Shown here: piece after piece, positions 11,538 through 20,163 of the stretch
Layout: the number at the start of each line of letters is the position of its first letter
How positions within the stretch are numbered: position 1 is the first letter of the stretch
Assembly: GCA_945861415.1 (NCBI GenBank)
Contig: CAMAUV010000007.1
Coordinates: 37,855 to 101,854, forward strand
Source of the DNA: Akkermansia muciniphila
Lineage (GTDB): Bacteria > Verrucomicrobiota > Verrucomicrobiia > Verrucomicrobiales > V1-33
Direction: 5' to 3'
DNA length: 64,000 nt
Program-made: the position numbers and the translations under genes
The notes under the pieces: generated by a model
What the model was told of the DNA's origin: nothing
The model's database searches: none
Seen by the model: only the letters and a program-made list of their open reading frames with translations

Positions 11538-11654
11538 GGGCCTTAGCGCCGACTGCCCTCCGTCCCACAGAGCATCCCTGTCCTCCCCCGAGCACGGATT
11601 TCAAATTGCTCACTCAGTCGCAGGGGCTGTGGCGATGCGGCGGGCACAAATCAT

Positions 11655-11660
11655 TATAAT
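11655..11660 (+). promoter_or_regulatory. Candidate -10 box of argF
   Basis: A perfect TATAAT lies 52 bases before the argF ATG in otherwise G+C-rich sequence. No good -35 hexamer is visible 16-18 bases upstream. Confidence 0.35.
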
Positions 11661-11711
11661 GACCGCTTGCCCCCAAGGGAGCTCAATGCTGGAGCAGATT
11701 GCGTCTTTTCA

Positions 11712-12614
11712 ATGAAGCACCTGCTTTCTCTCCAGTCACTGTCCGCCCGGGACATGCGCCGCATTCTCGAACTAGCAGCTAAGCTGAAACTTGAGCGCGC
11801 CAATCCGGCCCACCGTCCGCTCGAAGGGCAGTCATGGGCCATGATCTTTACAAAGGCCAGTACGCGCACCCGCGTAAGCTTTGAAGTAGGGGTTCAGGAA
11901 CTGGGAGGCCGTGTTCTTTACCTCAGCCCCCGCGACACCCAACTAGGCCGCGGCGAGCCCATCGAGGACACTGCCCGTGTTCTCGGGCGCATGGTGCACG
12001 GGGCCATTATCCGCACCTATGCTCAGAAGGAGATCGAGCAGTTTGCGGCCTTTAGCGGCATCCCCACCATCAACGCTCTCACCGACGACGAGCATCCCTG
12101 CCAGGTACTGGCCGACCTCCAGACCATGCAGGAAGTCTGCGGCGGCTACGAGGGCAAAAAGGTCGTGTTCATGGGCGACGGCGACAATAACATGTCGCGC
12201 TCATGGATGTGGGCCGCGGAAAAGCTGGGCTTCGAATTCGTCATCTGCGCCCCGCGCGGGTATCTGCCTCCGGCTTTGTTTATGAAGAAGTTCCGGAGTG
12301 GTAATGTGTCGATCGAAACGAATCCGGCCAAAGCCGTGAAAGGGGCTCATGTTCTCTATACCGATGTGTGGGTCAGTATGGGACAGGAGGAGGAAAGCGC
12401 ACGGCGGATGACTGACCTCGTGCCCTATCAGATCAACGCGGCACTTCTCAAGAAAGCCCGGCGCAACGCCGTAGTCATGCACTGCCTGCCAGCCTACCGT
12501 GAAAAAGAAATCACCGCCGAGGTCCTCGAAGCTCACGCCGACACGATCTTCCAGGAGGCCGAAAACCGCATGCATGCCCAGAAAGCCATCCTTGCATTGC
12601 TGGGGGCAAAGTAA
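11712..12614 (+). CDS. argF: Ornithine carbamoyltransferase
   Basis: This 300-residue enzyme forms citrulline from ornithine and carbamoyl phosphate in arginine synthesis. STRTR at residues 50-54 binds carbamoyl phosphate. HPCQ is at 128-131, and VMHCLPAYRE near residue 255 carries the ornithine-binding HCLP loop. The frame extends upstream to 11667, but the ATG at 11712 gives the family-typical start, MKHLLSLQSLSARDMRRIL. No other arginine gene is adjacent. Confidence 0.95.
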   Translation: MKHLLSLQSLSARDMRRILELAAKLKLERANPAHRPLEGQSWAMIFTKASTRTRVSFEVGVQELGGRVLYLSPRDTQLGRGEPIEDTARVLGRMVHGAIIRTYAQKEIEQFAAFSGIPTINALTDDEHPCQVLADLQTMQEVCGGYEGKKVVFMGDGDNNMSRSWMWAAEKLGFEFVICAPRGYLPPALFMKKFRSGNVSIETNPAKAVKGAHVLYTDVWVSMGQEEESARRMTDLVPYQINAALLKKARRNAVVMHCLPAYREKEITAEVLEAHADTIFQEAENRMHAQKAILALLGAK

Positions 12615-12688
12615 AACGGGTGCTGCCCATATGGTTGGCCCAAAGCATTCATTACCTTCGCAGATCGCCAGCACGCGTCCTGCCGGTC

Positions 12689-13408
12689 TCAATCCCGCTT
12701 GCCCAGCAGATCGCGAATCTGCTGAACAGTGGTTGGATTATCCCGCGACCGCCCTTTGATCAGGTTCCAGACCGCGTTGTTCTGCTTTTCGGTTCCCTCT
12801 CCTATCATCTTCGGCGCGTCACCGCCCTCATCCAGCACCTTCTTTGCAGGGTAGAAATCGCGGGTGATGGCGGACTTTCCATCCTCGCGGGAGGTCCGGT
12901 TGCTCAGAATGCGGCCGGCGGTCTGGTTTGCCTTGTTTTCGAGGATACGATTTCCGCCGGTGTATTCCGAGCCCGACTCCATCGCAGCGCGGTCACCGGA
13001 CACCTTGCGGTTGGCGAGCCATGAACGCGAGTTGGCTAGACTGCTGTCTTTTGTGAAGAAGTCTTTGGTGCTTCCGTAGCGTTTGGTCAGAAAATCCCTC
13101 GTTTGTGTGAAGTCCTTCATCTGTTTGGAATCAGTGGAACCGCCGAACACTTTACCGCTCATGGCATTGAGGCCCTCTTTGCCATAGCCACCAGAATCAA
13201 AACCAAAACGTTCACTGAACCCGGACCCGCCGTGAGACTGCATCTGGCCAGTGGCCGCCATTTGGGCCGCCATCTCATCCGACGAAAGGTTGGGGTTGTA
13301 GTCGTTATATTCCCCCATGCTGACCTTTTGCGGGCCTGCGAGCACCGTGCGCTGGGTTTTGCAGGCCAGCAGCAGCAGGAGCAGGGGCAAAATTAGAAGG
13401 TGGCGCAT
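12689..13408 (-). CDS. Uncharacterised lipoprotein
   Basis: This 239-residue protein has a type II signal peptide (MRHLLILPLLLLLLAC), with the lipobox cysteine at residue 16. The mature part is hydrophilic, rich in Gly, Ser, Lys and Asp, with repeated SK/TKDF-like segments (MKDFTQTRDF, TKDFFTKDSS) and little predicted hydrophobic core. No family is recognised. Its ATG overlaps the stop of the upstream rfbA-like gene by one base (TAATG), so the two are translationally coupled. Confidence 0.7.
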   Translation of the reverse strand: MRHLLILPLLLLLLACKTQRTVLAGPQKVSMGEYNDYNPNLSSDEMAAQMAATGQMQSHGGSGFSERFGFDSGGYGKEGLNAMSGKVFGGSTDSKQMKDFTQTRDFLTKRYGSTKDFFTKDSSLANSRSWLANRKVSGDRAAMESGSEYTGGNRILENKANQTAGRILSNRTSREDGKSAITRDFYPAKKVLDEGGDAPKMIGEGTEKQNNAVWNLIKGRSRDNPTTVQQIRDLLGKRD

Positions 13409-14304
13409 TACGGTGAGGCTGTGGGTGGGACCGGGGAAGTTGACGCGAGAACGATCTCAAGGTAGCGACGATAATCCGGATTTCTCGCGGTGGCGATCAA
13501 TTTTTCAAACTGCGCGGGCGTGATGAATCCGCGGTTCAGCGCCACTTCCTCAAGGCAGGCAACCTTGAGATTTTGCCGGCGCTCGATGGTGGCGATGAAA
13601 TTCCCCGCCTCGAGCAGGCTCTCCGGCGTGCCGGCATCCATCCAGCCAAAGCCTCGTCCGAGCAGGCGAAGTTCCAACTGACCGTCCCGCAGGTAGCTGC
13701 GGTTCAGGTCGGTGATTTCAAATTCGCCCCGCGCCGATGGTTGCTGGCGCTTCACTCGCTCCACCACCGTGCCGTCATAAACATAGAGGCCCGGCACGGC
13801 GCAACTGCTGCTGGGATGCGAGGGCTTTTCCACCAGATTCACCACCCGGCCCGCGGCATCGAATTCCACCACACCAAACCTCCCAGGATCGGCCACATGA
13901 CATCCGAAAATACTGGCCCCCCGTTCAAGCCGGAGCGCATGGCGAAAGGTATCCAGCGGACCGTAGAAAAGGTTGTCCCCCAGAATGAGCGTCGCGCCCT
14001 GCCCTGCAAGGAATTCCTCCGCAATGAGGAATGCTTGCGCGATGCCTGAGGGGTGCGCCTGCTCAGCATAAGTAAGGCGGATGCCCAGCGGTGCGCCGTC
14101 CCCCAGCAACGCCTGCAGCGGCGGCAGGTCCTGTGGTGTGCTGACAATCATAATATCGCGTAGCCCCCCAAGCATGAGCGTGCTCAGCGGATAGTAAATC
14201 ATCGGCTTGTCATAGACCGGCAGCAGTTGCTTGCAGACCACGCGGGTGAGCGGGTCAAGTCGCGTGCCGGAGCCGCCAGCGAGAAGGATGCCTTTTTGAG
14301 TCAT
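13408..14304 (-). CDS. rfbA: Glucose-1-phosphate thymidylyltransferase
   Basis: This 298-residue sugar nucleotidyltransferase carries GGSGTRLDPLT at residues 10-20, KQLLPVYDKPMIYYPL, and ILGDNLFYG, the hallmarks of RmlA/RfbA. That enzyme makes dTDP-glucose for rhamnose and other deoxysugars. The ATG at 14304 is preferred because conserved sequence starts at once; the upstream in-frame ATG at 14370 would overlap the HAD gene. No rmlBCD genes accompany it, so the use of dTDP-glucose is open. Confidence 0.9.
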   Translation of the reverse strand: MTQKGILLAGGSGTRLDPLTRVVCKQLLPVYDKPMIYYPLSTLMLGGLRDIMIVSTPQDLPPLQALLGDGAPLGIRLTYAEQAHPSGIAQAFLIAEEFLAGQGATLILGDNLFYGPLDTFRHALRLERGASIFGCHVADPGRFGVVEFDAAGRVVNLVEKPSHPSSSCAVPGLYVYDGTVVERVKRQQPSARGEFEITDLNRSYLRDGQLELRLLGRGFGWMDAGTPESLLEAGNFIATIERRQNLKVACLEEVALNRGFITPAQFEKLIATARNPDYRRYLEIVLASTSPVPPTASP

Positions 14305-14362
14305 GCAGTCGGAATGCGGCGTGGGTAGCATCTCCATTGCGTCGGTGCAAACTCGCGTTCCG

Positions 14363-15244
14363 TCACCCATGCGACGGTGCGCTCACGCGCCCCTCTTCCA
14401 TTTCCTCTTTGCGCACGCGGAGGATACGGTCGGCCATTTCTCGGATCATCTCCTCCAGCAGGAGGCGCAGGTGGCTACCGGCGCTGAAATCACTGGGGGC
14501 AATGTGCTTCACGCGGTTGGCGTGTGCCACGAGCTGGTAGCACTTCCGGAAGCTGGAGAGCGACTTGTCCGTGGTGTTGTAGACCGCGATGCTTTGCCCG
14601 CCGTATTGCCGCATGATGGTGAAGCAAGGCACATCCGTTGGGCCGTCACCCAGATAGATCATGTTATTGAACGGAATTGGGCGCAGGTCCTGCGGCATAT
14701 GATCATTCACGTCCTGACTCAGATCAAGGAGGCCCTTGTTGATGCGGAAAAGATACTGCGTCTTCTGCGTGTGGGAAATGACCCGCTTGGGAAATGAGAT
14801 GCGGCCCTCCTCATCCGTGGCAAATTCACAGCCAAAGACCTCTTTTATATAAGGCTTGAGCCGACTCCCATCGATGAGGGTCTTAATGCCGCTGCTCACG
14901 ATATAGTGCTCCAGCCGGATGCCAATCATGCGGTGCGCTTCGTTGAGCACTCCCTCCAGTTCTTGAAACATCTCGGGTAGTCCTGGGTAGAACTGGAGAC
15001 CGCCGCCCAACTGCTCCATATCAGCAAGCGTCGGCCGGTCCATTTCGAGGTAATCGAGTAGCGTCTTGAGATAGGCCAGTTCACTTTCCCAGCCCTGCTC
15101 CTTCACCAGCAGTTGACACTTCTTCCAGAACGCTCCCGGATTAATCCCGTAGGCCGGAAAGAGCACATCGTCCTGCATGTAAGTGGGCGAAAGTGTCTGA
15201 TCGTAATCGTAAACGAGGGCAATGGTGGTCTGCGGAACGGACAT
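14363..15244 (-). CDS. HAD-superfamily hydrolase
   Basis: This 293-residue protein carries HAD motif I as DYDQT (Asp13 and Asp15, Gln where Gly is more common), motif II Ser in HYIVSSG, and motif III/IV MIYLGDGPTDVP. The cap is helical. It resembles phosphoserine-phosphatase-like HADs, but the substrate cannot be read from sequence. It lies upstream of the rfbA-like gene on the same strand (59 bp gap), so both may be in one transcript. Confidence 0.82.
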   Translation of the reverse strand: MSVPQTTIALVYDYDQTLSPTYMQDDVLFPAYGINPGAFWKKCQLLVKEQGWESELAYLKTLLDYLEMDRPTLADMEQLGGGLQFYPGLPEMFQELEGVLNEAHRMIGIRLEHYIVSSGIKTLIDGSRLKPYIKEVFGCEFATDEEGRISFPKRVISHTQKTQYLFRINKGLLDLSQDVNDHMPQDLRPIPFNNMIYLGDGPTDVPCFTIMRQYGGQSIAVYNTTDKSLSSFRKCYQLVAHANRVKHIAPSDFSAGSHLRLLLEEMIREMADRILRVRKEEMEEGRVSAPSHG

Positions 15245-15318
15245 GATGAAAGCGAGCGATATGGTAGCGGGGATAGTTTACACGCTCCGGCGGCGGCGTG
15301 CGCGGATTTTTAAAATTC

Positions 15319-15627
15319 TTATCTGTTGTAGCGGGAATCCCCCTGTAGCGCTGGCGGTGAGTCTCCGTAGGACCACCCGGCACCGTAGTCCGCTGTTCCC
15401 TGCCATGTCTTCAAATCGAGGTCGCCGCGAAAGACGTTACCCAGACCATAGCAGGCAAATCCCCCCATCATAAGACCGATGATGGCAAACACCGCTAACT
15501 CTCCGGCAAGTGGGCGCATCCGCAGGTCCCGGTGACGGTTAGGGTAATAGTATAGTATTACCGTCAGCACCACAACAAACACGCTGAACAAGACGATGTG
15601 GGGCATGAAAAAGTGAACATATTTCAT
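15319..15627 (-). CDS. Small two-helix membrane protein
   Basis: This 102-residue protein starts at ATG 15627 (MKYVHFFMPHIVLFSVFVVV). One transmembrane helix spans about residues 8-30 and a second, Gly-rich one (IIGLMMGGFACYGLGNVF) about 50-70. The C-terminus (WQGTADYGAGWSYG) is polar. The frame is open further upstream, but that extension overlaps the globin gene in another frame and is unlikely coding. No family is recognised. Confidence 0.6.
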   Translation of the reverse strand: MKYVHFFMPHIVLFSVFVVVLTVILYYYPNRHRDLRMRPLAGELAVFAIIGLMMGGFACYGLGNVFRGDLDLKTWQGTADYGAGWSYGDSPPALQGDSRYNR

Positions 15628-15658
15628 GAAACTAGGTGGCAGCAATCCGTGCTTACCG

Positions 15659-16051
15659 TCAAGCGCCCGCTGCCTCGTCCCGATTAAGCATGAAATCAGC
15701 AATCTGCCGGAAGAACGGACGCAGCGCGGCGGCGGAAAGTTCTGGCACGCCGGTCTCCTCCATCGCGCCCTCCATAATTTGCAGCCAGCGGTCGCGTTCG
15801 GCCACGCCAATGGAAAACGGCATGTGCCGCCCGCGCAGCCGGGGATGGCCGCGCTCTTCAATGTAGGTCGTTTCCCCCAGAAGCCGAAAACACAGGAAAT
15901 CTGCCAGCCGCTTTTCTGCCCCGGCCCAGTCGTCCTTCGGATACATCGGGCCGATTAGATCATCTGTCCGCACCCGGCGGTAAAACGCCGCGACCATTTT
16001 GCGGAAGTCATCACTCTTCATCTGAGCGCGGATCATACTTTCATCGACCAT
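15659..16051 (-). CDS. Group 2 truncated haemoglobin
   Basis: This 130-residue 2-over-2 globin has FYRRVRTDDLIGPMYP near the N-terminus, the proximal-side RLRGRHMPFSIG (F-helix His in GRHMPF), and WLQIMEGAMEETG with the group II (TrHbO) tryptophan in the G helix. Such proteins bind oxygen or NO and are linked to respiration or nitrosative stress. It lies 31 bp upstream of the small membrane protein gene on the same strand. Confidence 0.85.
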   Translation of the reverse strand: MVDESMIRAQMKSDDFRKMVAAFYRRVRTDDLIGPMYPKDDWAGAEKRLADFLCFRLLGETTYIEERGHPRLRGRHMPFSIGVAERDRWLQIMEGAMEETGVPELSAAALRPFFRQIADFMLNRDEAAGA

Positions 16052-16158
16052 GAGAAATGGAGGTTGGGTTTAGTTCAGTTGAATGGAAGGAGGTAACCAC
16101 GACGCGTTCATACGGCGGCGCAAGCTGGGGCTCCTGCAGATTTGTCTTCGAGGCGGCC

Positions 16159-16623
16159 TTAATGCTTGCTTACGAACTCATCCGTATTCAGCGAAGCGCG
16201 CACCGCCAGCGTCCATGCGGCGAGGGTGGCATCATGCCCGTCGCTGGTGACTTTTGCGGCATCCAGAGTGCCGGACTTTACCCGGGCTTCCTGACTGGCG
16301 AAAAACACGGCGATGCTGGCCGTTTCCTCCGCAGTGGCGGGCCGCAGGAAAAGTCCCCGGACCTTCTCCTCCATGCTGCCCGACTGGACTGCCGTCACTT
16401 TGGCCAGCGCCAGCGCCGCCTCCATGAACATAACATCGTTTAGTAGAGTCAGCGACTGCAGCGGAGTATTGCTCACATGCCGCCGGGCGACACAGGCCTC
16501 TCCACTCGGGACAACAGAAGTGGTGACCCCTAAGGGCTGCGGCAAATACATCCTAGGACCGCACTTTTTCTCTATTCTCAATGGCTTATTCACCGCACTC
16601 CCCCGCCCTGCTTCCAGTTTCAC
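16159..16623 (-). pseudogene. C-terminal fragment of a DUF1553 protein
   Basis: From about 16520 down to the stop at 16159 the translation reads like the last 110 residues of a planctomycete/verrucomicrobial DUF1553 protein: CVARRHVSNTPLQSLTLLND, then MFMEAALALA, then RPATAEETASI, ending SLNTDEFVSKH. Everything upstream (DUF1549, haem motif, most of DUF1553) is missing, and the first 30 codons are unrelated sequence. The break is therefore at about 16520-16530. An intact family member is at 49875-52916. It lies downstream of the sulfatase gene on the same strand, a common pairing in this phylum. Confidence 0.75.
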
Positions 16624-16824
16624 ACTTCCAGAAAAAGTTATGCCATCACCCTCCCGGCCGCGTTCTCAGCCCTCAAAGAAAAATATCTTCTCAAATCTTC
16701 CCTGCCTGACATTAATTTGGCCCACTAACACCCTGCCCATGCCCGCCCCTTCGACACTATATCGCTGGGCTACCGCGCTGGACGGCGAGAGCATAGAATT
16801 GTTGGGCAAAATCAACGCGCTGCG

Positions 16825-17310
16825 ATGGGAAGAATGCGGGCGACGGCGGATATCCGTCCCCTGCTGCCCATTCATCTCATCCCACCGCGGGGCGATTACC
16901 GGGCCCTGCTCTCCCGCGAAAAATGCGCCGTAGTCTACGCCATCATCTTCCGCCTTGCGCACAAGTATCTTAACAAAGGCGACCGAACCGTAGACCAGAT
17001 GGATCCAATCCGCACGATACGGGAGGCAGAACATCCTCGAAGGCAGCAAAGCCGCGCTCACCTCCAAGGAAACCAAACTAAAAATAACAGGTGGGCCGCG
17101 CCAGCCTCGAAGAACTACTCGCCTACCAACACGATTGACTCCGCTTGTGCGACCGCGCCATCTGTGACAAGAATTTTAAAGAAGCTCTGCTTGTCCGGTG
17201 CCTTGGCCGCAAGGCACCAATTACCATTGAGCCTTACCGCGAGTTCGTAGAGACCAGCACGCTGGAAGTGATCTCCAACATCGGCAGCTGCCCAGAAAAT
17301 GGCGCCCCGC
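16825..17310 (+). pseudogene. Frameshifted four-helix-bundle protein (23S rRNA-IVP/Avd-like)
   Basis: Pieces in three frames align in order with the four-helix-bundle suffix-domain family. They are YRALLSREKCAVVYAII and KGDRTVDQM (frame of 16825), QNILEGSKAALTSKETKLKI (from 17027), and RASLEELLAYQHD followed by a TGA, then FKEALLVRCLGRKAPITIEP (frame of 17094). Family members read SYQKAE, DQMVQAARSGKQNIVEGS, then RASLEELL. Two frameshifts and a stop show decay. Intact members bind nucleic acid or ribosomal material in some systems; the role here is lost. Confidence 0.65.
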
Positions 17311-17384
17311 CATTCTTGTTATTCCTGCTACTCTTTCCACGACCGGCCGGGTGCTTATTGGAGCCATGAAGCACACACGCGGAC

Positions 17385-18905
17385 TTAGTTCCCGGGGGGC
17401 CGTTTTTTGGCGCCCCCGTCCACGCCGGCGGGGGGGGGGCCTTCGGCGAATTCGTCATTATCCTGAAGTTCCTTCTTCAGGCGGGCGAGTTCGGCCTTAA
17501 GTTTGGCGACAATCTCAGCCTGAGCGGGGTCGTTGTAGAGGTTTTTTTGCTCGCCAGAGTCATTGCGGAGGTCGAACATTTCCCACTGATCTTTTTTCCA
17601 AAAGTGGATGAGCTTGTGGGTTTCGGTGCGGACGCCGAGGTGGGCGCGGGTGTTGTGGTCTCCGGGGTCGTGGTAGTAGCGGTAATACATGCTGGTGCGC
17701 CAACCAGCGGGAGTTTCGCCTTTGAGGAGTGGTAGCAGGCTGCGGCCCTGCATGTCCGGGGGAACGGGCAGACCGGCAGCATCAAGGAAGGTGGGTGCGA
17801 AATCGGGATTGATGGTCATGGCTTTTTGCACGCTGCCAGCTTTGATGCCGGCGGGCCAGCGGACGAGGAAGGGCATGCGGAGTGAAGGCTCATACATGAA
17901 CCGCTTATCATACATGCCGTTGTCGCCGAGAAAGAATCCCTGGTCGCTGCTGTAGATGATGATGGTGTTCCGGCCAAGGCCCTCCTTGTCGAGGTAGTCA
18001 AGGAGGCGGCCGACGCTGTCGTCCACGCTTTGGACGCAGGCGAGGTAGTCCTGCATGTAGCGCTGGTATTTCCACTTCACGAGTTCATCGCCGGTGATTA
18101 CTCTGCCGTTCACTTGGACTTCCATGGGGGCGACGTTAAGCCATTTGTTGCGTTCGGGGCCTTTGAGGTCATCGGGGGGGGCGAGTTTGAGATCGCGCCG
18201 GGTGAGGTCGCGGGCCACGGATTGCTCCTGCTCATGAAAGGCATCGGTGCGAGTGGCTCCGTCATCGCGCAGGGTGGCGGGTTCGGGGATGACTTTGTCC
18301 TTGAAGGCGGCATAGCGAGAATGGGTTTCCCACGGGCGGTGCGGGGCCTTGTGGCCGCAGAAAACGAAGAAGGGTTTGTCTTTCGGGCGGTTCTCGAGGA
18401 AGTGGATGGTGCGGTCAGTAATGACATCGCTGGCGTATTGGCCGGGGTACTTTTTCGGGCCTTCGGCGGTGTAGAGCATGGGGTCGTGGTAGGCGCCCTG
18501 GCCGGGGAGTATTTCCCAGTAGTTGAATCCAACGGGATCACTGCCGAGGTGCCATTTACCGATCATGCCGGTGTGATAGCCAGCGTTTTGCAGATACTTC
18601 TGGACGGTGGGTTGTGAGCCGTCGAAGCGGTTGAAGACAGGGGTGCCGTTCTTGTGGGAATACTTGCCGGTGAGCACCACGGCGCGGCTGGGGGTGCAGA
18701 TGGAATTAGTGACGAAGCAGTTATCGAAGCGCACACCTTCCTTCGCCAAGCGGTCGATATGGGGAGTCTGATTGATCTTGCTGCCGTAGGCACCTATGGC
18801 ATGGGCAGCGTGGTCATCGGAGAAGATGAAGAGAATATTCGGGCGTTTTTCCTCAGCACGCACCATGGAGATGAGGGCGATGAGACAAATAAAGATGCGT
18901 GTCAT
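17385..18905 (-). CDS. Secreted type I sulfatase
   Basis: This 506-residue protein is exported (MTRIFICLIALISMVRA leader from ATG 18905; an ATG at 18935 is a less likely start). The sulfatase signature C-T-P-S-R is at residues 70-74, with Cys70 the residue to be converted to formylglycine. RPNILFIFSDDHA supplies the metal aspartates, and GKWHLG plus SSDQGFFLGDNG complete the family set. Relatives cleave sulfate from polysaccharides or N-sulfoglucosamine. The Lys/Pro/Gly-rich tail beyond residue 480 looks low-complexity. It requires a formylglycine-generating enzyme; the SUMF1-like protein at 20164 lacks the catalytic cysteines. Confidence 0.9.
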   Translation of the reverse strand: MTRIFICLIALISMVRAEEKRPNILFIFSDDHAAHAIGAYGSKINQTPHIDRLAKEGVRFDNCFVTNSICTPSRAVVLTGKYSHKNGTPVFNRFDGSQPTVQKYLQNAGYHTGMIGKWHLGSDPVGFNYWEILPGQGAYHDPMLYTAEGPKKYPGQYASDVITDRTIHFLENRPKDKPFFVFCGHKAPHRPWETHSRYAAFKDKVIPEPATLRDDGATRTDAFHEQEQSVARDLTRRDLKLAPPDDLKGPERNKWLNVAPMEVQVNGRVITGDELVKWKYQRYMQDYLACVQSVDDSVGRLLDYLDKEGLGRNTIIIYSSDQGFFLGDNGMYDKRFMYEPSLRMPFLVRWPAGIKAGSVQKAMTINPDFAPTFLDAAGLPVPPDMQGRSLLPLLKGETPAGWRTSMYYRYYHDPGDHNTRAHLGVRTETHKLIHFWKKDQWEMFDLRNDSGEQKNLYNDPAQAEIVAKLKAELARLKKELQDNDEFAEGPPPAGVDGGAKKRPPGN

Positions 18906-19364
18906 ACTGTTCCTGCGTATAACGGAGACGCTCACTGCATGGCAAGCCTAAGTCTGCGCCTGTTTTGCGGAATTAGCCTGACGAAAGCTGCGCACGGCAA
19001 AAACCTCGTTTGCCGAAGTGTAGACGGTCATGCTCTGGGATGATTTCTGAGTATGGTATCGTTTCGCAGAGAACCGTCAGTTCGATTCTGATCACCCTCT
19101 CCATGCTGATAATGAATCAGTTACGACTGAAAAATCCCCTACTGACAACGCCACTGACAACAAGTCAGCCAAGTCAGGGAAGTTGCGGAAGGATTCCGAA
19201 GAGTGGCGGTCACTCTGGCAAATTCGGGGAATCGGGGCCGCAGAGTATCCGCAGGCCGCTTGAAAACATCATGCCGGGCAGGATTCCAGCGGGGCAAGGG
19301 TGATCAGGTTCGATACGTGCGGCGCGGCAATCGACCGGCGAGAGGAAGCAGCCGACTTTGCCCC
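18906..19364. other. Non-coding or decayed sequence
   Basis: Short frames exist but none shows a family motif or leader. The segment probably holds the sulfatase promoter near 18906-18960 and the lost 5' end of the terminase-like fragment. Confidence 0.4.
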
Positions 19365-19682
19365 GTGGCCATACTGAAGAATCAAAAGCGGGAGGCCTTC
19401 GCGCAGGCTGTGGCGCTCAACGAGTGCAGCGGGGCGAAATCCTACCGGCGGCATATCTCTGGCGGGAAATGCAGTGACCGCACGGCGGAGGTTGCGGCGT
19501 CGCAATTGCTGCGGCGGGACTCTGAGGTTGCCCTGAGGGTTGCGGAACTGCGGGTGGCATCGGCAGAGGTGGCCGAACGGGAGTTTGATCTTACGCGCTC
19601 GGCATGGCTCGCCCGGTTACTGGCGCTGGCAGATCAGGCAGAAGATGCCGGCGACTATTCCGCGGCCCTTTTACCCTTCTGA
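19365..19682 (+). pseudogene. Truncated phage terminase small-subunit-like gene
   Basis: From a GTG at 19365 the product (105 residues) reads KNQKREAFAQAVAL, then AKSYRRHISGGKCSDRTAEV, then ASQLLRRDSEVALRVAELR. This has the helix-turn-helix layout and the AxxLLxxxxVxxRxxEL signature of terminase small-subunit-like proteins. The frame ends exactly where an 80-bp repeat shared with position 20991 begins (ALLPF-stop), so its 3' end was replaced. No other phage gene is present. No ATG exists at a sensible place, so the 5' end may also be damaged. Confidence 0.45.
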
Positions 19683-19744
19683 CGAGCAAGGCATGCCGCG
19701 CAGCGGACGAGGGGTTGGCAATGCAGGGCGCAGAATTTCCTGTG
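19665..19744 (+). repeat. Direct repeat, copy 1
   Basis: It starts GCCCTTTTACCCTTCTGACG, continues GAGCAAGGC(A/C)TGCCGCGCAGC, and ends GCAGGGCGCAGAATTTCCTG. It matches 20991-21077 over most of its length; the middle differs by about ten bases. It truncates the terminase-like gene. Confidence 0.85.
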
Positions 19745-19763
19745 CCTGCGCTGCTGTGAACTG

Positions 19764-19865
19764 GTGGGCCGTCCGTGCGGTTCCGGATAGCCGCGCTGGG
19801 GTTGCCGAGTCATGAATACCCAAAGCATCCCGAATAATCCAAATTCTATGCATCGGACGGCCCAC
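19764..19865. repeat. 102-bp segment with perfect 12-bp terminal inverted repeats
   Basis: GTGGGCCGTCCG at 19764-19775 is exactly complementary to CGGACGGCCCAC at 19854-19865. The interior has no reading frame of note. It could be a very small MITE-like element or a long-loop hairpin. It lies just after copy 1 of the direct repeat. Confidence 0.5.
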
Positions 19866-20163
19866 TTTACCCTGCGGGTGGCGTCATTGGCGGGTTCCGG
19901 AACGGGGAGTGAGGGGGTCTGGTCTTAACAAGATCGCGGCTGAGGTTGGGTGGCAAGATTTCTTTGGGGGGGCCTGTGCGGGCTTCTGGGGACATCCTTT
20001 GAGTCGCGGTTCGCTCAGACTGTCCGCTTCCGCCAGTCCCACGGGGCGATGGGTGCATCCTCTGACCGGAGTCCCCGCCTTTGCGGAACAAACGGATAAG
20101 CGAGGACGACCTGCTTTAAGAAAGATTGACTAGTGCTACTTTGAAGTGACTATCTAAGAACAG

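Noticed and set aside
19300..19330. A tRNA T-loop-like GGTTCGATAC
   Set aside because: The flanking bases do not form a T stem, and no acceptor or anticodon arm is present.
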